Positions 26,303-35,281 of a stretch of DNA of 64,000 nucleotides are shown here, piece after piece. Made by a program: the position numbers and the translations under genes. Every line of letters starts with the position of its first letter. Positions within the stretch are counted from its first letter, which is position 1. Under the pieces are notes generated by a model. It had not been told where the DNA came from. It made no database searches and was given only the letters and a program-made list of their open reading frames with translations. Source of the stretch: SB11 sp965249955 (GTDB taxonomy: Bacteria; Bacteroidota; Bacteroidia; UBA8524); NCBI GenBank assembly GCA_965249955.1, contig OZ252261.1:2604001-2668000 (forward strand). Reading direction: 5' to 3'.

Positions 26303-27448
26303 ATGAAAGGTAAAATACTAATTAACTCTGCCATTGTAGTTGTTGCATTGCTGATGGCGAGTTGCAAAAAAGATGCTCCGGGCGGGCAAGCTGAATACAA
26401 ACAGCCGCAGTTGCCTGCTACCTCATACGATTATGCGGCTTTATCAAAACAATTGCCTGCTAACCTTATTAATGTAACCAATGATAAGGCTACATTGGGA
26501 AGGGTGTTGTTTTATGATAAAACACTATCTGTAAACAACTTTATTTCTTGTGGAAGTTGCCACGTGCAGCAAATGGGTTTTGCCGATGGCCGACGTTTTA
26601 GCGAAGGCTTTGAGTTGCTAACCACACCAAGAAATTCGCCTGCTATTATAAATGCGGGTGCTATGCGTAAATATTTTTGGGATGCTAGAGCAACAAAAGG
26701 TTTAAAAGATATGGTGCTAATGCCCGTACAAAACCACCTAGAAATGGGCATACAAAACCTTAAATATGTAGAAGCTAAATTGACGGATGTACCCTATTAT
26801 GCTCCGTTGTTTAAAAAGGCTTTTGGAACTGCGGAAGTTACCGAAGACCGTGTACGAGATGCATTGGCTAATTTTTTAGCCAGTGTGGTAACTGCTAATA
26901 ATAAGTTTGACCAATGGTCAAGTTCAGGACAGACATCACAATTTACAGCCTTAGAAAAACAAGGGCTTGAGTTATTTAATAGTTTGCATTGTATTAATTG
27001 TCATAATCTAAATATTTCTTCTACGTCATGGAATAGCGAGCGACTTGCCAATATTGGTTTAGAAATGAACTATAAGGATAAAGGAGCATTTGATATTACA
27101 GGTGTAGGTGAAGGAATTTTTAAAGCACCATCACTACGCAATGTTGGGTTAACCGCTCCGTATATGCACGATGGACGTTTTAACACTTTAGAGGAAGTGG
27201 TAGAGCACTACAATAGTGGTATTGTGAAACATCCTAATTTGGATTGGAGCTTAACCAACCAAAACTTAGCCAATTTTAATAGTTGGTTACCTGTTGAGCA
27301 ACAACGTCCAATTATAGGAGGTATGAACGACCCTGCCAGACTTAGTCTTACAGCGAATGAAAAAACAGCATTGGTAGCTTTCTTAAAAAGCCTTACTGAT
27401 TATAGCATGATAAGTAACCCTGCTTATTCAGACCCTTTTAACTATTAA
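26303..27448 (+). CDS. Di-heme cytochrome c peroxidase/MauG-type lipoprotein
   Basis: The 381-residue protein has a lipobox ending at Cys21 (LLMASC) and two c-type heme sites: CGSCH (Cys83, Cys86, His87) and CINCH (Cys230, Cys233, His234). The MauG/CCP pattern also includes TTPRNSPAIINAG and FKAPSLRNVGLTAPYMHDG. Bacterial CCPs reduce hydrogen peroxide using periplasmic electrons, and MauG-like members oxidise other substrates. As a lipoprotein it would sit at the inner or outer membrane facing the periplasm. Its terminator lies within the 3' end of the convergent sirtuin gene. Confidence 0.94.
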   Translation: MKGKILINSAIVVVALLMASCKKDAPGGQAEYKQPQLPATSYDYAALSKQLPANLINVTNDKATLGRVLFYDKTLSVNNFISCGSCHVQQMGFADGRRFSEGFELLTTPRNSPAIINAGAMRKYFWDARATKGLKDMVLMPVQNHLEMGIQNLKYVEAKLTDVPYYAPLFKKAFGTAEVTEDRVRDALANFLASVVTANNKFDQWSSSGQTSQFTALEKQGLELFNSLHCINCHNLNISSTSWNSERLANIGLEMNYKDKGAFDITGVGEGIFKAPSLRNVGLTAPYMHDGRFNTLEEVVEHYNSGIVKHPNLDWSLTNQNLANFNSWLPVEQQRPIIGGMNDPARLSLTANEKTALVAFLKSLTDYSMISNPAYSDPFNY

Positions 27449-27450
27449 CT

Positions 27451-28137
27451 TTAAGCCAGTAATAGTTGTTTTAATTCAGCCACCCCTTGGGTGGCTGTTT
27501 TGTTTATTACAGTTAGGTTTTCAAGGCCTTTTACGGCTTCGCCCATTGGGTCTATAAGGTATTTGGGTATGTGTGCTGGGGCATAATGCAGTAAACCTGC
27601 TGCGGGGTATACTTGCAACGATGTACCAATAATAGCCAAAATATCAGCTTGCTCTGTTATCATAGCTGCCATATCCATCATGGGTACTTCTTCGCCAAAC
27701 CAAACAATATGCGGGCGCAGTTGGTGGCCATCTTCAGCCATATCACCCCATTTTACTTCCCAGCCTTCTAAATCAAATACTCTAAAAGGATTTTTTACAC
27801 TGCGTACCTTTTTCAATTCGCCATGCAGGTGTACAATGCGGGTAGAGCCTGCGCGTTCGTGCAAATCGTCAACATTTTGGGTAATTATGTGTACATCAAA
27901 AGCATTTTCTAATTCAGCCAAACCAATATGACCTGCATTTGGCACTACATCATACAACTGCTTGCGACGTTGGTTATAAAACTCAAGCACCAATTGCGGA
28001 TTGCGTTCCCAGCCGTCAATACTGGCCACATCCATCACATCATGGTTTTCCCAAAGTCCATTGCTGTCTCTAAAGGTTTTTATACCACTTTCGGCACTCA
28101 TGCCTGCACCTGTTAGTACAATAAGTTTCTTTTTCAT
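27451..28137 (-). CDS. Sir2-family NAD-dependent deacylase without zinc cysteines
   Basis: The 228-residue sirtuin has GAGMSAESGI at residues 10-19, TQNVDDLHERAG, and the catalytic His105 in VHLHGEL. Tyr54 and Arg57 (YNQR) match the pair that in class III sirtuins favours succinyl or malonyl lysine. It has no Cys in the chain, so the CxxC zinc knuckle is missing and is replaced by a shorter stretch (KKVRSVKNPFRVF). Start and stop overlap the upstream gene by one base (TAATG). It probably removes acyl groups from lysines in the cytoplasm, but activity is untested. Confidence 0.92.
   Translation of the reverse strand: MKKKLIVLTGAGMSAESGIKTFRDSNGLWENHDVMDVASIDGWERNPQLVLEFYNQRRKQLYDVVPNAGHIGLAELENAFDVHIITQNVDDLHERAGSTRIVHLHGELKKVRSVKNPFRVFDLEGWEVKWGDMAEDGHQLRPHIVWFGEEVPMMDMAAMITEQADILAIIGTSLQVYPAAGLLHYAPAHIPKYLIDPMGEAVKGLENLTVINKTATQGVAELKQLLLA
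27477..27501 (+). terminator. Terminator of the peroxidase gene, inside the sirtuin gene
   Basis: A perfect 9-base stem (CAGCCACCC with GGGTGGCTG) closes a CTT loop and is followed by TTTTGTTT. It ends transcription on the plus strand from the peroxidase gene and lies within the last codons of the convergent sirtuin gene. Confidence 0.85.
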
Positions 28138-28838
28138 TACTTGCCTATTTTTCGCATTTCTTCCATCAACTCAATTTGTATTTGCTGTATCTCAAGCAAT
28201 TTTTGCCATTGGTTGTTTATCAGGTGATCCATTTTTTCGTGCAGAATTTTTATTTCTATTTCTGCCTTCATATTTATTTTATAATCGTTTTCAGCACGCA
28301 TACGGTCGCGTTCTTCAGCACGGTTTTGGCTCATCATTATTACAGGAGCTTGCATTGCCGCTAAACACGATAGTATTAAGTTTAGTAGAATAAAAGGATA
28401 AGGATCCCACGCATTTTGAGATAGAAGAATAATATTAATAATAATCCATACCACTATAAACCCACCAAAAATGCCTATAAACTTCCAACTACCTCCAAAG
28501 CTGGCTATGGTATCGGCCAGTTTATCCCACTTGGTAAGCTGACGGTCGTAATCATCGTATAGTTTTTGGGCATATAGTTCCTCTTTTTTAAGATTGTCTA
28601 ATATTTCAGTTTCAAACTGATTGAGCGATGAACTTTCTCCTTTAATCAAACTGGCTATATATTTTGAACGGTAGAGATTTAAGTCTGTTGTGCATATAAA
28701 ATCATCGTGTCCAAAATCTGGAAAATCAGTGCGGATAAGCTGCAATAAGCTATCGCGGATAGAGAAACAGGCATGCAAATGCGATGGCGTATATTGCTTT
28801 TTACAAACAATACAAGTGCCGTGTTCAGTTTTAGCCAT
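28137..28838 (-). CDS. DUF1003-type membrane protein
   Basis: The 233-residue protein has an N-terminal CxxC (CIVC) segment, a central charged helix at 80-110, two membrane helices at about 120-165 (WKFIGIFGGFIVVWIIINIIL and the PFILLNLILSCLAAMQAP pattern), and a long C-terminal helix. The segment around MQAPVIMMSQNRAEERDR is a marker of the DUF1003 family, whose function is not known. It is first in a pair with the sirtuin, and the TAATG overlap suggests coupled translation. Confidence 0.88.
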   Translation of the reverse strand: MAKTEHGTCIVCKKQYTPSHLHACFSIRDSLLQLIRTDFPDFGHDDFICTTDLNLYRSKYIASLIKGESSSLNQFETEILDNLKKEELYAQKLYDDYDRQLTKWDKLADTIASFGGSWKFIGIFGGFIVVWIIINIILLSQNAWDPYPFILLNLILSCLAAMQAPVIMMSQNRAEERDRMRAENDYKINMKAEIEIKILHEKMDHLINNQWQKLLEIQQIQIELMEEMRKIGK

Positions 28839-28873
28839 TACTATAGGATTGTAGGGCTAAATATAGCCAATAA

Positions 28874-30661
28874 TTACATTCTTTCAGGGGCTTTTATGCC
28901 TAGTAATGCCAAGCCTTTATTAAGCACTTGCCCGGTGGTTTGGGTAAGTACTACCCTAAATGCTTTTAGGTTTTCATCAGTCTCTTTATTTACAGGTGAT
29001 TCACGGTAAACACGGTTATACATTTTAGCCAGCTCGTAGGTATAATTGGCTATAATGGCGGGGTTATACTCACGCCCAGCATCTTCCACCGCTTTGGGAA
29101 ATTTAGTAAGCCAAACTATCACATCACGCTCGTGAGGCAATACAGTATGTGGTGCAGCATTGCCTGCTACAAAGCCACTCTCGTTTACATTTTTTAATAA
29201 TGAGTTGATACGGGCGTGCGTATATTGTATAAAAGGCCCAGTATTACCTGCAAAATCAATGCTTTCTTTGGGATTAAATACTAAGCGTTTCATAGGGTCT
29301 ACACGTAATAAAAAGTATTTAAGTGCGCCTAGTCCTAAAGTTTCAAACAACTCTTTTTGTTCAGCTTCGTTAAAACCTTCAATTTTGCCCAATTCAAGCG
29401 TAAGCTCGCGGGCAGTGTTGTGCATCTCGTCCATTAGGTCGTCGGCATCCACCACTGTTCCCTCGCGCGATTTCATTTTTCCTTCGGGCAAATCAACCAT
29501 ACCATAGCTTAGGTGATACAACCCATCGGCATAGCTTTTCTCCATTTTTTTAAGAATAGAGAACAATACCTTAAAGTGGTATTCTTGCTCGTTGCCTACT
29601 ACGTATACCGATTTATCGCAGCCGTACTCTTCAAATTTCTTGTCGGCGGTGCCCAAATCCTGTGTCATATATACCGATGTGCCATCACGACGCAGCAGTA
29701 GTTTTTTATCCAAGTTTTCATCCGTAAGGTCTATCCAAACACTGCTATCCTCTTCACGGTAGAAAACATTTTTATCCAAACCTTCTTGCACTATTTCTTT
29801 GCCCAAAAGGTAGGTTTGGCTTTCGTAGTAAAACTTATCAAAGCTAACGCCCAAGCGTTTGTAGGTGGCATCAAAACCGGCATACACCCACCCATTCATG
29901 GTTTGCCAAAGGGTTTTTACTTCCTCGTCTCCCGCTTCCCATTTTAGCAACATTTCTTGTGCTTCTTTTAGCAATGGGGTGTTTTTTGCAGCTTCTTCTT
30001 CTGTTTTGCCTTCGGCAATCAGTTCTTTTATTTGTGTTTTATTGTGTTTATCAAACTCCACATAGTATTTACCTACCAAATGGTCGCCTTTTAGTCCGCT
30101 GCTTTCAGGGGTTTCGCCGTTGCCAAATTTTTGCCATGCCAACATACTTTTGCAAATGTGTATACCGCGGTCATTTATAAGGTTGGCTTTCACCACCTTG
30201 TAACTGTTAAACTCTAATATTTGGCTAATGCTAAAGCCTAGCAGGTTATTGCGCACATGGCCAAGGTGCAGTGGTTTGTTGGTATTGGGTGATGAATATT
30301 CTACCATTACCTTATGGCCTTGCCCTGTGGCAGTTTTACCAAACTCTTTATTTGGGGCAATGTGATTGTAAAAGGTATTTACCCAATAGTTATTGGCCAC
30401 AACAAGGTTTAAAAAACCTTTTATCACATTAAAATCGGCAACATCATCACAATTTTCTTTTAAGTAGTTACCTAAATCATTAGCCGTTTGCTCAGGATTT
30501 TTTTTGCTGGCTCGCAAGTAGGGGAAAACAACAAGAGTGTAGTCTCCTTCAAAATCTTGTTTAGTAGTTTCCAGCTTTATAGTGTCTACCTCAACGGCTG
30601 TGCCGTAAAGGGTTTCAATTGCTTTTGAAATGTGTTGTTGTAAAATCGCCTCAATATTCAT
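28874..30661 (-). CDS. argS: Arginyl-tRNA synthetase
   Basis: The 595-residue class I synthetase joins arginine to its tRNA. It has the HIGH-like motif LHLGHVRNN after SSPNTNKP, and the KMSKS-like motif GKMKSREGT near residue 380. The N-terminal domain (1-100) and the C-terminal anticodon domain (YTHARINSLLKN onward) complete it. I chose ATG 30661; an upstream frame of 20 codons is non-coding because the -7 box lies in it. The gene is monocistronic and not next to the arg operon. Confidence 0.97.
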   Translation of the reverse strand: MNIEAILQQHISKAIETLYGTAVEVDTIKLETTKQDFEGDYTLVVFPYLRASKKNPEQTANDLGNYLKENCDDVADFNVIKGFLNLVVANNYWVNTFYNHIAPNKEFGKTATGQGHKVMVEYSSPNTNKPLHLGHVRNNLLGFSISQILEFNSYKVVKANLINDRGIHICKSMLAWQKFGNGETPESSGLKGDHLVGKYYVEFDKHNKTQIKELIAEGKTEEEAAKNTPLLKEAQEMLLKWEAGDEEVKTLWQTMNGWVYAGFDATYKRLGVSFDKFYYESQTYLLGKEIVQEGLDKNVFYREEDSSVWIDLTDENLDKKLLLRRDGTSVYMTQDLGTADKKFEEYGCDKSVYVVGNEQEYHFKVLFSILKKMEKSYADGLYHLSYGMVDLPEGKMKSREGTVVDADDLMDEMHNTARELTLELGKIEGFNEAEQKELFETLGLGALKYFLLRVDPMKRLVFNPKESIDFAGNTGPFIQYTHARINSLLKNVNESGFVAGNAAPHTVLPHERDVIVWLTKFPKAVEDAGREYNPAIIANYTYELAKMYNRVYRESPVNKETDENLKAFRVVLTQTTGQVLNKGLALLGIKAPERM

Positions 30662-30668
30662 GGTGGTG

Positions 30669-30676
30669 CAAAGATA
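30669..30676 (-). promoter_or_regulatory. -7 box (TATCTTTG) of argS
   Basis: On the minus strand TATCTTTG matches TAnnTTTG and ends seven bases before the ATG at 30661. This box also argues against the longer upstream start. Confidence 0.5.
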
Positions 30677-30768
30677 TTTAGCACAAAGCCATAATGGGGA
30701 TTTTTTTTGAGGGGATTTCAATCTAGCAAAATAGAAATACTGTTCTATTCCGATAGGTCTGAGTGGTG

Positions 30769-30870
30769 TCAGGTTCCAACCTGAGATAATTTTTACAAAG
30801 CGCAGCGGGGCTTAAAGCCCCGCTGCGCGCTGGTAATATCAAAAAAAAACGGTGGGTTTTAAACCCATCG
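30769..30870. repeat. Cluster of three palindromic hairpins (REP-like)
   Basis: Three inverted repeats lie in about 100 bases. First, TCAGGTT-CC-AACCTGA (30769-30784). Second, a 29-base palindrome centred on 30814 with arms GCGCAGCGGGGCTT and its complement (30800-30828). Third, 30850-30870 with arms CGGTGGGTTT and AAACCCATCG, one G-T pair. The G+C-rich arms stand out against the A+T-rich background. Repeats with such words are scattered in Bacteroidota intergenic spaces, so a dispersed family is likely, but this cannot be tested within one window. Confidence 0.7.
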
Positions 30871-30884
30871 AAAATTAAAGTTGT

Positions 30885-31571
30885 TTATGTGTTTTGGGGT
30901 GCTGGAGGTACAGGTGTCGTTGGTGGAGTTGGTGTTGTTGGGGGTACAGGAGCAGTTGCATTAGTTGCAGGTGGTACAGCAGTTTGTGGTGCAGGTGTAC
31001 TTTGTATTGCGGCTGTATTTTTAATTCCGTTTTCATTCATTTTAATGGCAACATACGCACCCGAGCTGATGCCTAACAACAGCAATTGTTGGCTATCGTA
31101 AGTAGGCAGTATGTATTTCATATTAAAAAAGTCGATAAAAAATGTAACCCCAAAAATCACATTAAATACAAAGGCCTGAAAACGGTGTATGCTTATACCT
31201 GTTTCATCAGAAAGTAAATCGGTTAAAAAACCTTGCGAAGTTTCGTTTTGGTGCCTGGCGGTTCCATTCGCCACCGCTTGATTTACTTGTGTATTATCCA
31301 CCACACGGGCAAAAGTGGTAGTGCCCAACCCAATACCCAATAGTGCAAGGGTTGTGCTATTAATGGCGGGCAAGTTTTCGTAATGGGCAAAAGCTAATAT
31401 ATAGCACGAGGCTATTATCAGTGTCCACCACATCAGTTGGGTGCGAGAAAAACTGTACGGCTTGGTGCTGCCTGTACTTAAGTCTTTTAAAATGTCGGTT
31501 TTTAGCGATAAGTAAATGGCGGCCGCCCAAAGCAGTACCACCAAAACAATGGCAAAAATAATAGGGTTCAT
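30885..31571 (-). CDS. Membrane protein with Pro/Thr/Ala-rich tail, unknown
   Basis: The 228-residue protein has about four membrane helices: near 4-22, 50-66, 72-90 (TLALLGIGLGTTTFARVV) and 135-155, with a further hydrophobic stretch at 160-175. The last 45 residues are a Pro/Thr/Ala-rich low-complexity tail (PTTPTPPTTPVPPAP) which may extend from the membrane. I recognise no family. It is a single gene between the repeat cluster and gltX, transcribed away from gltX. Confidence 0.75.
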   Translation of the reverse strand: MNPIIFAIVLVVLLWAAAIYLSLKTDILKDLSTGSTKPYSFSRTQLMWWTLIIASCYILAFAHYENLPAINSTTLALLGIGLGTTTFARVVDNTQVNQAVANGTARHQNETSQGFLTDLLSDETGISIHRFQAFVFNVIFGVTFFIDFFNMKYILPTYDSQQLLLLGISSGAYVAIKMNENGIKNTAAIQSTPAPQTAVPPATNATAPVPPTTPTPPTTPVPPAPQNT

Positions 31572-31665
31572 AGGTGTTTTAGTTAGTTATCCGAATATAT
31601 GTTTTTTAAACGATTTTTGCAGCTTTCTTAGTTTGTTTTGGTGCTACTATTTTGCATTATAGCCT

Positions 31666-31673
31666 TATCTTTG
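31666..31673 (+). promoter_or_regulatory. -7 box (TATCTTTG) of gltX
   Basis: TATCTTTG matches TAnnTTTG and lies 20 bases upstream of the ATG at 31694; a TTTG at 31637-31640 could be the -33 element with a long 25-base spacer. It makes the upstream ATG at 31652 unlikely. Confidence 0.5.
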
Positions 31674-31693
31674 CCCCTCTTTTTACAAATATT

Positions 31694-33232
31694 ATGGATA
31701 GACGAGTTAGAGTACGTTTTGCCCCCAGCCCCACAGGGCCTTTGCACATTGGCGGGGTAAGAACTGCATTGTACAATTACCTTTTTGCCAAAAAACACGG
31801 AGGTGATTTTATACTTAGAATTGAAGATACCGACCAAAATCGTTTTGTACCCGGTGCCGAAGAATATATTACAGAAGCTCTTGAATGGGTTGGCTTAAAG
31901 TTTGACGAAGCTCCACATGTAGGAGGTGAATACGGGCCATACCGCCAAAGCGACAGAAAAGAAATATACCGTCAATACGCTGAGCAATTGCTTGAAAGTG
32001 GCAATGCCTACTATGCTTTTGATACCGGCGAAGACCTTGAAGACGTGCGCAAAAAGGCGGAGCAAGCTAAAATGAGTTGGAAATACGACCCTATTACAAG
32101 GCAAAGTATGAAAAACTCGTTAACGCTAAGCCAAGATGAGGTGCAAAAACGTTTGGATAATAACGAACCTTATGTGGTGCGCATAAAACTACCCCGCAAA
32201 GATGAAGTGCGTTTTCACGATGAGATACGCGGCTGGGTAGTAGTAAATACAGCGCAAATGGACGACAAAGTGTTGTTTAAAAGCGATGGTATGCCTACCT
32301 ACCACTTAGCCAATATTGTTGATGATTATTTAATGAAGATTACCCATGTGATACGTGGCGAAGAGTGGTTGCCCAGTGCGCCTCTGCACGTATTGCTATA
32401 CCGCTATTTGGGTTGGGAAGATATAATGCCAAAATTTGCTCACCTTCCTTTATTGTTAAAACCCGAAGGCAATGGAAAACTAAGCAAACGCGATGGCGAC
32501 CGTTTAGGTTTCCCTGTATTTCCTTTAGAATGGAAAGACCCAAAAACAGGTGAAGTATCAAGCGGCTACCGCGAGACAGGCTATTTTAAAGAAGCGGTGG
32601 TAAATATGCTTGCTTTATTGGGCTGGCACCCTAGCGACAACCGTGAGTTGTTTACTATGGACGAATTGGTAGAAGCCTTTACTATTGAAAAGGTAAGTAA
32701 ATCAGGTGCTAAGTTTGATGTGGAGAAAGCCAAATGGTTCAACCACCACTACCTTATGACCAAGCCCAACGAGGAATTGGCCGAAGCATTATTACCTACT
32801 CTAGCTGCTAATGGTGTGGCTATGACGGCTGACCGTGTAGCCATAGTTTGCGGTATGATGAAAGAGAAAGTGCAGTTTATTCCTGAGTTGTTTACAGCAG
32901 GTCGTTATTTCTTTTTCGACCCTGAAACTTATGATGAAACTGTGGTGAACAAAAAGTGGAAAGACTTTACCACAACCATATTAACCGACCTTAAAAATGC
33001 TTTGAATAACCTTAGCGACTTTACAGCCGAAGAGATTGAAAAAACCTTTCACCATGTGGTAGAAACCCAACACGGCAAAAAACCGGGTGAAATGATGCAA
33101 ACCTTCCGCCTAAGTATATCAGGTGTTGGTGGTGGCCCTCCAATTTTTGATATGGCTGCCTTTTTGGGCAAAGAAACCTTAGTAAAACGTATGGAAAAAT
33201 GTTTTGATATGGTGAAACCTGCTGTTTCTTAA
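31694..33232 (+). CDS. gltX: Glutamyl-tRNA synthetase
   Basis: The 512-residue class I synthetase has the HIGH-like motif in RFAPSPTGPLHIGGVRT at the N-terminus and the KMSKS-like motif GKLSKRDGDR near 255. It joins glutamate to tRNA-Glu, and in organisms without a glutaminyl enzyme also to tRNA-Gln; this cannot be decided here. I start at ATG 31694, the family start; the frame extends 14 codons upstream across the -7 box. A small unknown gene follows 19 bases later. Confidence 0.97.
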   Translation: MDRRVRVRFAPSPTGPLHIGGVRTALYNYLFAKKHGGDFILRIEDTDQNRFVPGAEEYITEALEWVGLKFDEAPHVGGEYGPYRQSDRKEIYRQYAEQLLESGNAYYAFDTGEDLEDVRKKAEQAKMSWKYDPITRQSMKNSLTLSQDEVQKRLDNNEPYVVRIKLPRKDEVRFHDEIRGWVVVNTAQMDDKVLFKSDGMPTYHLANIVDDYLMKITHVIRGEEWLPSAPLHVLLYRYLGWEDIMPKFAHLPLLLKPEGNGKLSKRDGDRLGFPVFPLEWKDPKTGEVSSGYRETGYFKEAVVNMLALLGWHPSDNRELFTMDELVEAFTIEKVSKSGAKFDVEKAKWFNHHYLMTKPNEELAEALLPTLAANGVAMTADRVAIVCGMMKEKVQFIPELFTAGRYFFFDPETYDETVVNKKWKDFTTTILTDLKNALNNLSDFTAEEIEKTFHHVVETQHGKKPGEMMQTFRLSISGVGGGPPIFDMAAFLGKETLVKRMEKCFDMVKPAVS

Positions 33233-33251
33233 GTTTAAGAAATACACTGTT

Positions 33252-33638
33252 ATGGGTAGTGCCGCATCAATTGTTGGAGTTATCTCAATATCGCTTGAAG
33301 ATAAAAGCAAGGTAAAAGAAATTCTTGCTACGGATGATTTTGAGAAAGAGTTTATTGCTTCATTAGCTGTATTACCCATAATTGTTGAAGGATATGGATT
33401 TGACACCATACCTTTTGCAATGGAAAAGAAAGCCAATCAACAAGATATTGAAGAGTGGTTTTTAACTTATGAAGCTATATTGAAGAAACTTCCTTTTGCT
33501 TTCTCAGAAGTCTATGTAAGCATAGATGTAGGAAAACCATTAAGGTACTATTATATACGAGTTTCGGTTGATGAAATCTGTAAAGGGATTGCTGAAGTGG
33601 ACTTTAGGTCTATTTCAGCCAATCAAATAATTAAATAA
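33252..33638 (+). CDS. Unknown cytoplasmic protein
   Basis: The 128-residue protein has no signal peptide or membrane helix. It starts MGSAASIVGVISISLEDK and has an alternating strand-helix pattern with WFLTYEAILKKLPFAFSEVYVSI in the middle. I do not recognise the family. It follows gltX by 19 bases on the same strand, so could be read through from it, but there is no functional hint. Confidence 0.65.
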   Translation: MGSAASIVGVISISLEDKSKVKEILATDDFEKEFIASLAVLPIIVEGYGFDTIPFAMEKKANQQDIEEWFLTYEAILKKLPFAFSEVYVSIDVGKPLRYYYIRVSVDEICKGIAEVDFRSISANQIIK

Positions 33639-33716
33639 CTTTATTTGGTTACAGTCTTTGCAACCATAATCGTTATTTCTGCGTTTGAAATTGCAACCGA
33701 CTATTAAAAAATGCCA

Positions 33717-34526
33717 ATGAAAAATTATTTCTTCCTTCTATTTAGCGTAGTATCTCTATGTGCATTTTCTCAAAAAAAATCTATTGAAAATGAATACGAT
33801 AAGCTGTTTAGCTTAGATGTTTTTGAAAACAACGGAAAAGTACATGCTAGTTTAAAAATTAATGAAATAGACCCTTCGCACCCTTTGGCAGGTTTAGTAA
33901 ATGATAATAAACTGTATGTAGATTATATCCTTACAAACTACACGTCTATCAGTAAAGAAAAAATAAATGAATTGGCCGCTATGGAAGATAGTACCGAGAG
34001 AAGCCAAGAGTTTTTAAAACTATTAAAAAGCGATGAGGTATTTAATAAATACTTCTTAAGTATGGTGAAATATTACTTTGGTGCTGAAAGTAATGTATAT
34101 TCTTATCAAACACCCACATTCAATAAAAAAGATGCTGTATCGTTGGATAGTTTAGTGTCTATTGCTTCACACTTCTTTTATCTAACCCGAATAACTCCAA
34201 GAGGTTGCCATTGGTTTGTATGTGTGGGTAAAAATGGGTACAGAAATACTAAAAAAACAGATAGCTCACCCTTAGTAGAAGCCTTCTGTTTTAACTCGGT
34301 TATGGCGAATATATTTGACGAGAAATACCAGTACAAACAAGACTATGACAGTAGCAAAAATGCCATAACACCTGAAAAGTTTGAAGGCACTCAAGAAGAA
34401 AAAATAGAAGAAATGCGTATTACTATGTATAAAGATATGCAAAACTCTAAAAGCCTAAAGGAGATGCTGAAAGAGGAGTACATGGAGAAGAAAGAAATGT
34501 TAGGTTTTATTTTAGAGGAGAGCTAA
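33717..34526 (+). CDS. Exported protein of unknown function
   Basis: The 269-residue protein has a signal peptide (MKNYFFLLFSVVSLCAFSQ). The mature chain is charged and mostly helical, with several acidic/basic helices (EKINELAAMEDSTERSQEF) and a C-terminal Lys/Glu-rich helix (EMLKEEYMEKKEMLGF). I know no family. I start at ATG 33717 because it gives a normal signal peptide; ATG 33711 is two codons upstream. It is 78 bases behind another unknown gene. Confidence 0.65.
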   Translation: MKNYFFLLFSVVSLCAFSQKKSIENEYDKLFSLDVFENNGKVHASLKINEIDPSHPLAGLVNDNKLYVDYILTNYTSISKEKINELAAMEDSTERSQEFLKLLKSDEVFNKYFLSMVKYYFGAESNVYSYQTPTFNKKDAVSLDSLVSIASHFFYLTRITPRGCHWFVCVGKNGYRNTKKTDSSPLVEAFCFNSVMANIFDEKYQYKQDYDSSKNAITPEKFEGTQEEKIEEMRITMYKDMQNSKSLKEMLKEEYMEKKEMLGFILEES

Positions 34527-34533
34527 GATTATT

Positions 34534-35115
34534 CTAAGCTAATCTTGAACGAATATTTTTAGCAGCTTTTTCGGCAGTTTCCTCCAACCGTTTTTGGCGA
34601 GTTGCAGGGGTTTTGGCACTAAAAATCCATGTTAAAATCATTTTTTTGGCCGATTTAGGGAACGCATCAAAATTTTGTGCCGCTTGTGGGTAGCGATTAA
34701 ACGCTTCCCGCAAATCATCGGGTACTATCAGGTTTTCTACATCATCAAGTGCCGCCCATGTACCGGTTTGTTTGGCAAGTTCAACCATTCGTAGTCCTGC
34801 ATCGGTCATCCGTCCTTCGGCTATCAATTTCTCAATTTTTTCTTTGTTTATTCTACTCCAAAAACTTTTGGGTTTACGTGGGGTATAAAGTTGGTAACGG
34901 CTTTCGGCATCACGCTTATATACAGTACTGTCTATCCAACCAAAGCAAAGAGCTTCGTCAACCGCTTCCGACCATGTAATGCTTAACACATCACTACTTT
35001 TGTTGTATAAAATAAGCCATATTCTTTTCTCCTTAATGTGGTTGTTTTGCAGCCATTCTCGCCACTCTTTACTGTTTTTTGCCGGTACAGCCAATAAACC
35101 CTTAAAAGTCTCCAT
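34534..35115 (-). CDS. YdeI/OmpD-associated family protein
   Basis: The 193-residue protein has the YdeI pattern: VPAKNSKEWREWL near the start, the conserved segment VDEALCFGWIDS at 51-62, RKPKSFWSRINKEKI at 80-94, and a basic C-terminal helix (ARQKRL-like). The biochemical role of this family is unclear. The gene is single and divergent from the arg operon region. Confidence 0.88.
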   Translation of the reverse strand: METFKGLLAVPAKNSKEWREWLQNNHIKEKRIWLILYNKSSDVLSITWSEAVDEALCFGWIDSTVYKRDAESRYQLYTPRKPKSFWSRINKEKIEKLIAEGRMTDAGLRMVELAKQTGTWAALDDVENLIVPDDLREAFNRYPQAAQNFDAFPKSAKKMILTWIFSAKTPATRQKRLEETAEKAAKNIRSRLA

Positions 35116-35281
35116 AGTTGTGCAATAAACAGAAAATGGATAACTAATACGCTGATGCTTTCAATAATTTAATCAGTCACAAAGCGCCCTTCTGTTTCAA
35201 GCAAAACAAACTCAATTTTATTATTACATAAAAATCACATACGTTATATTTCAAAACAAATTATATTCGCATCCTGATTTT

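Noticed and set aside
28001..28393. Plus-strand frame of 130 codons across the sirtuin/DUF1003 border
   Set aside because: It is antisense to two clear genes.
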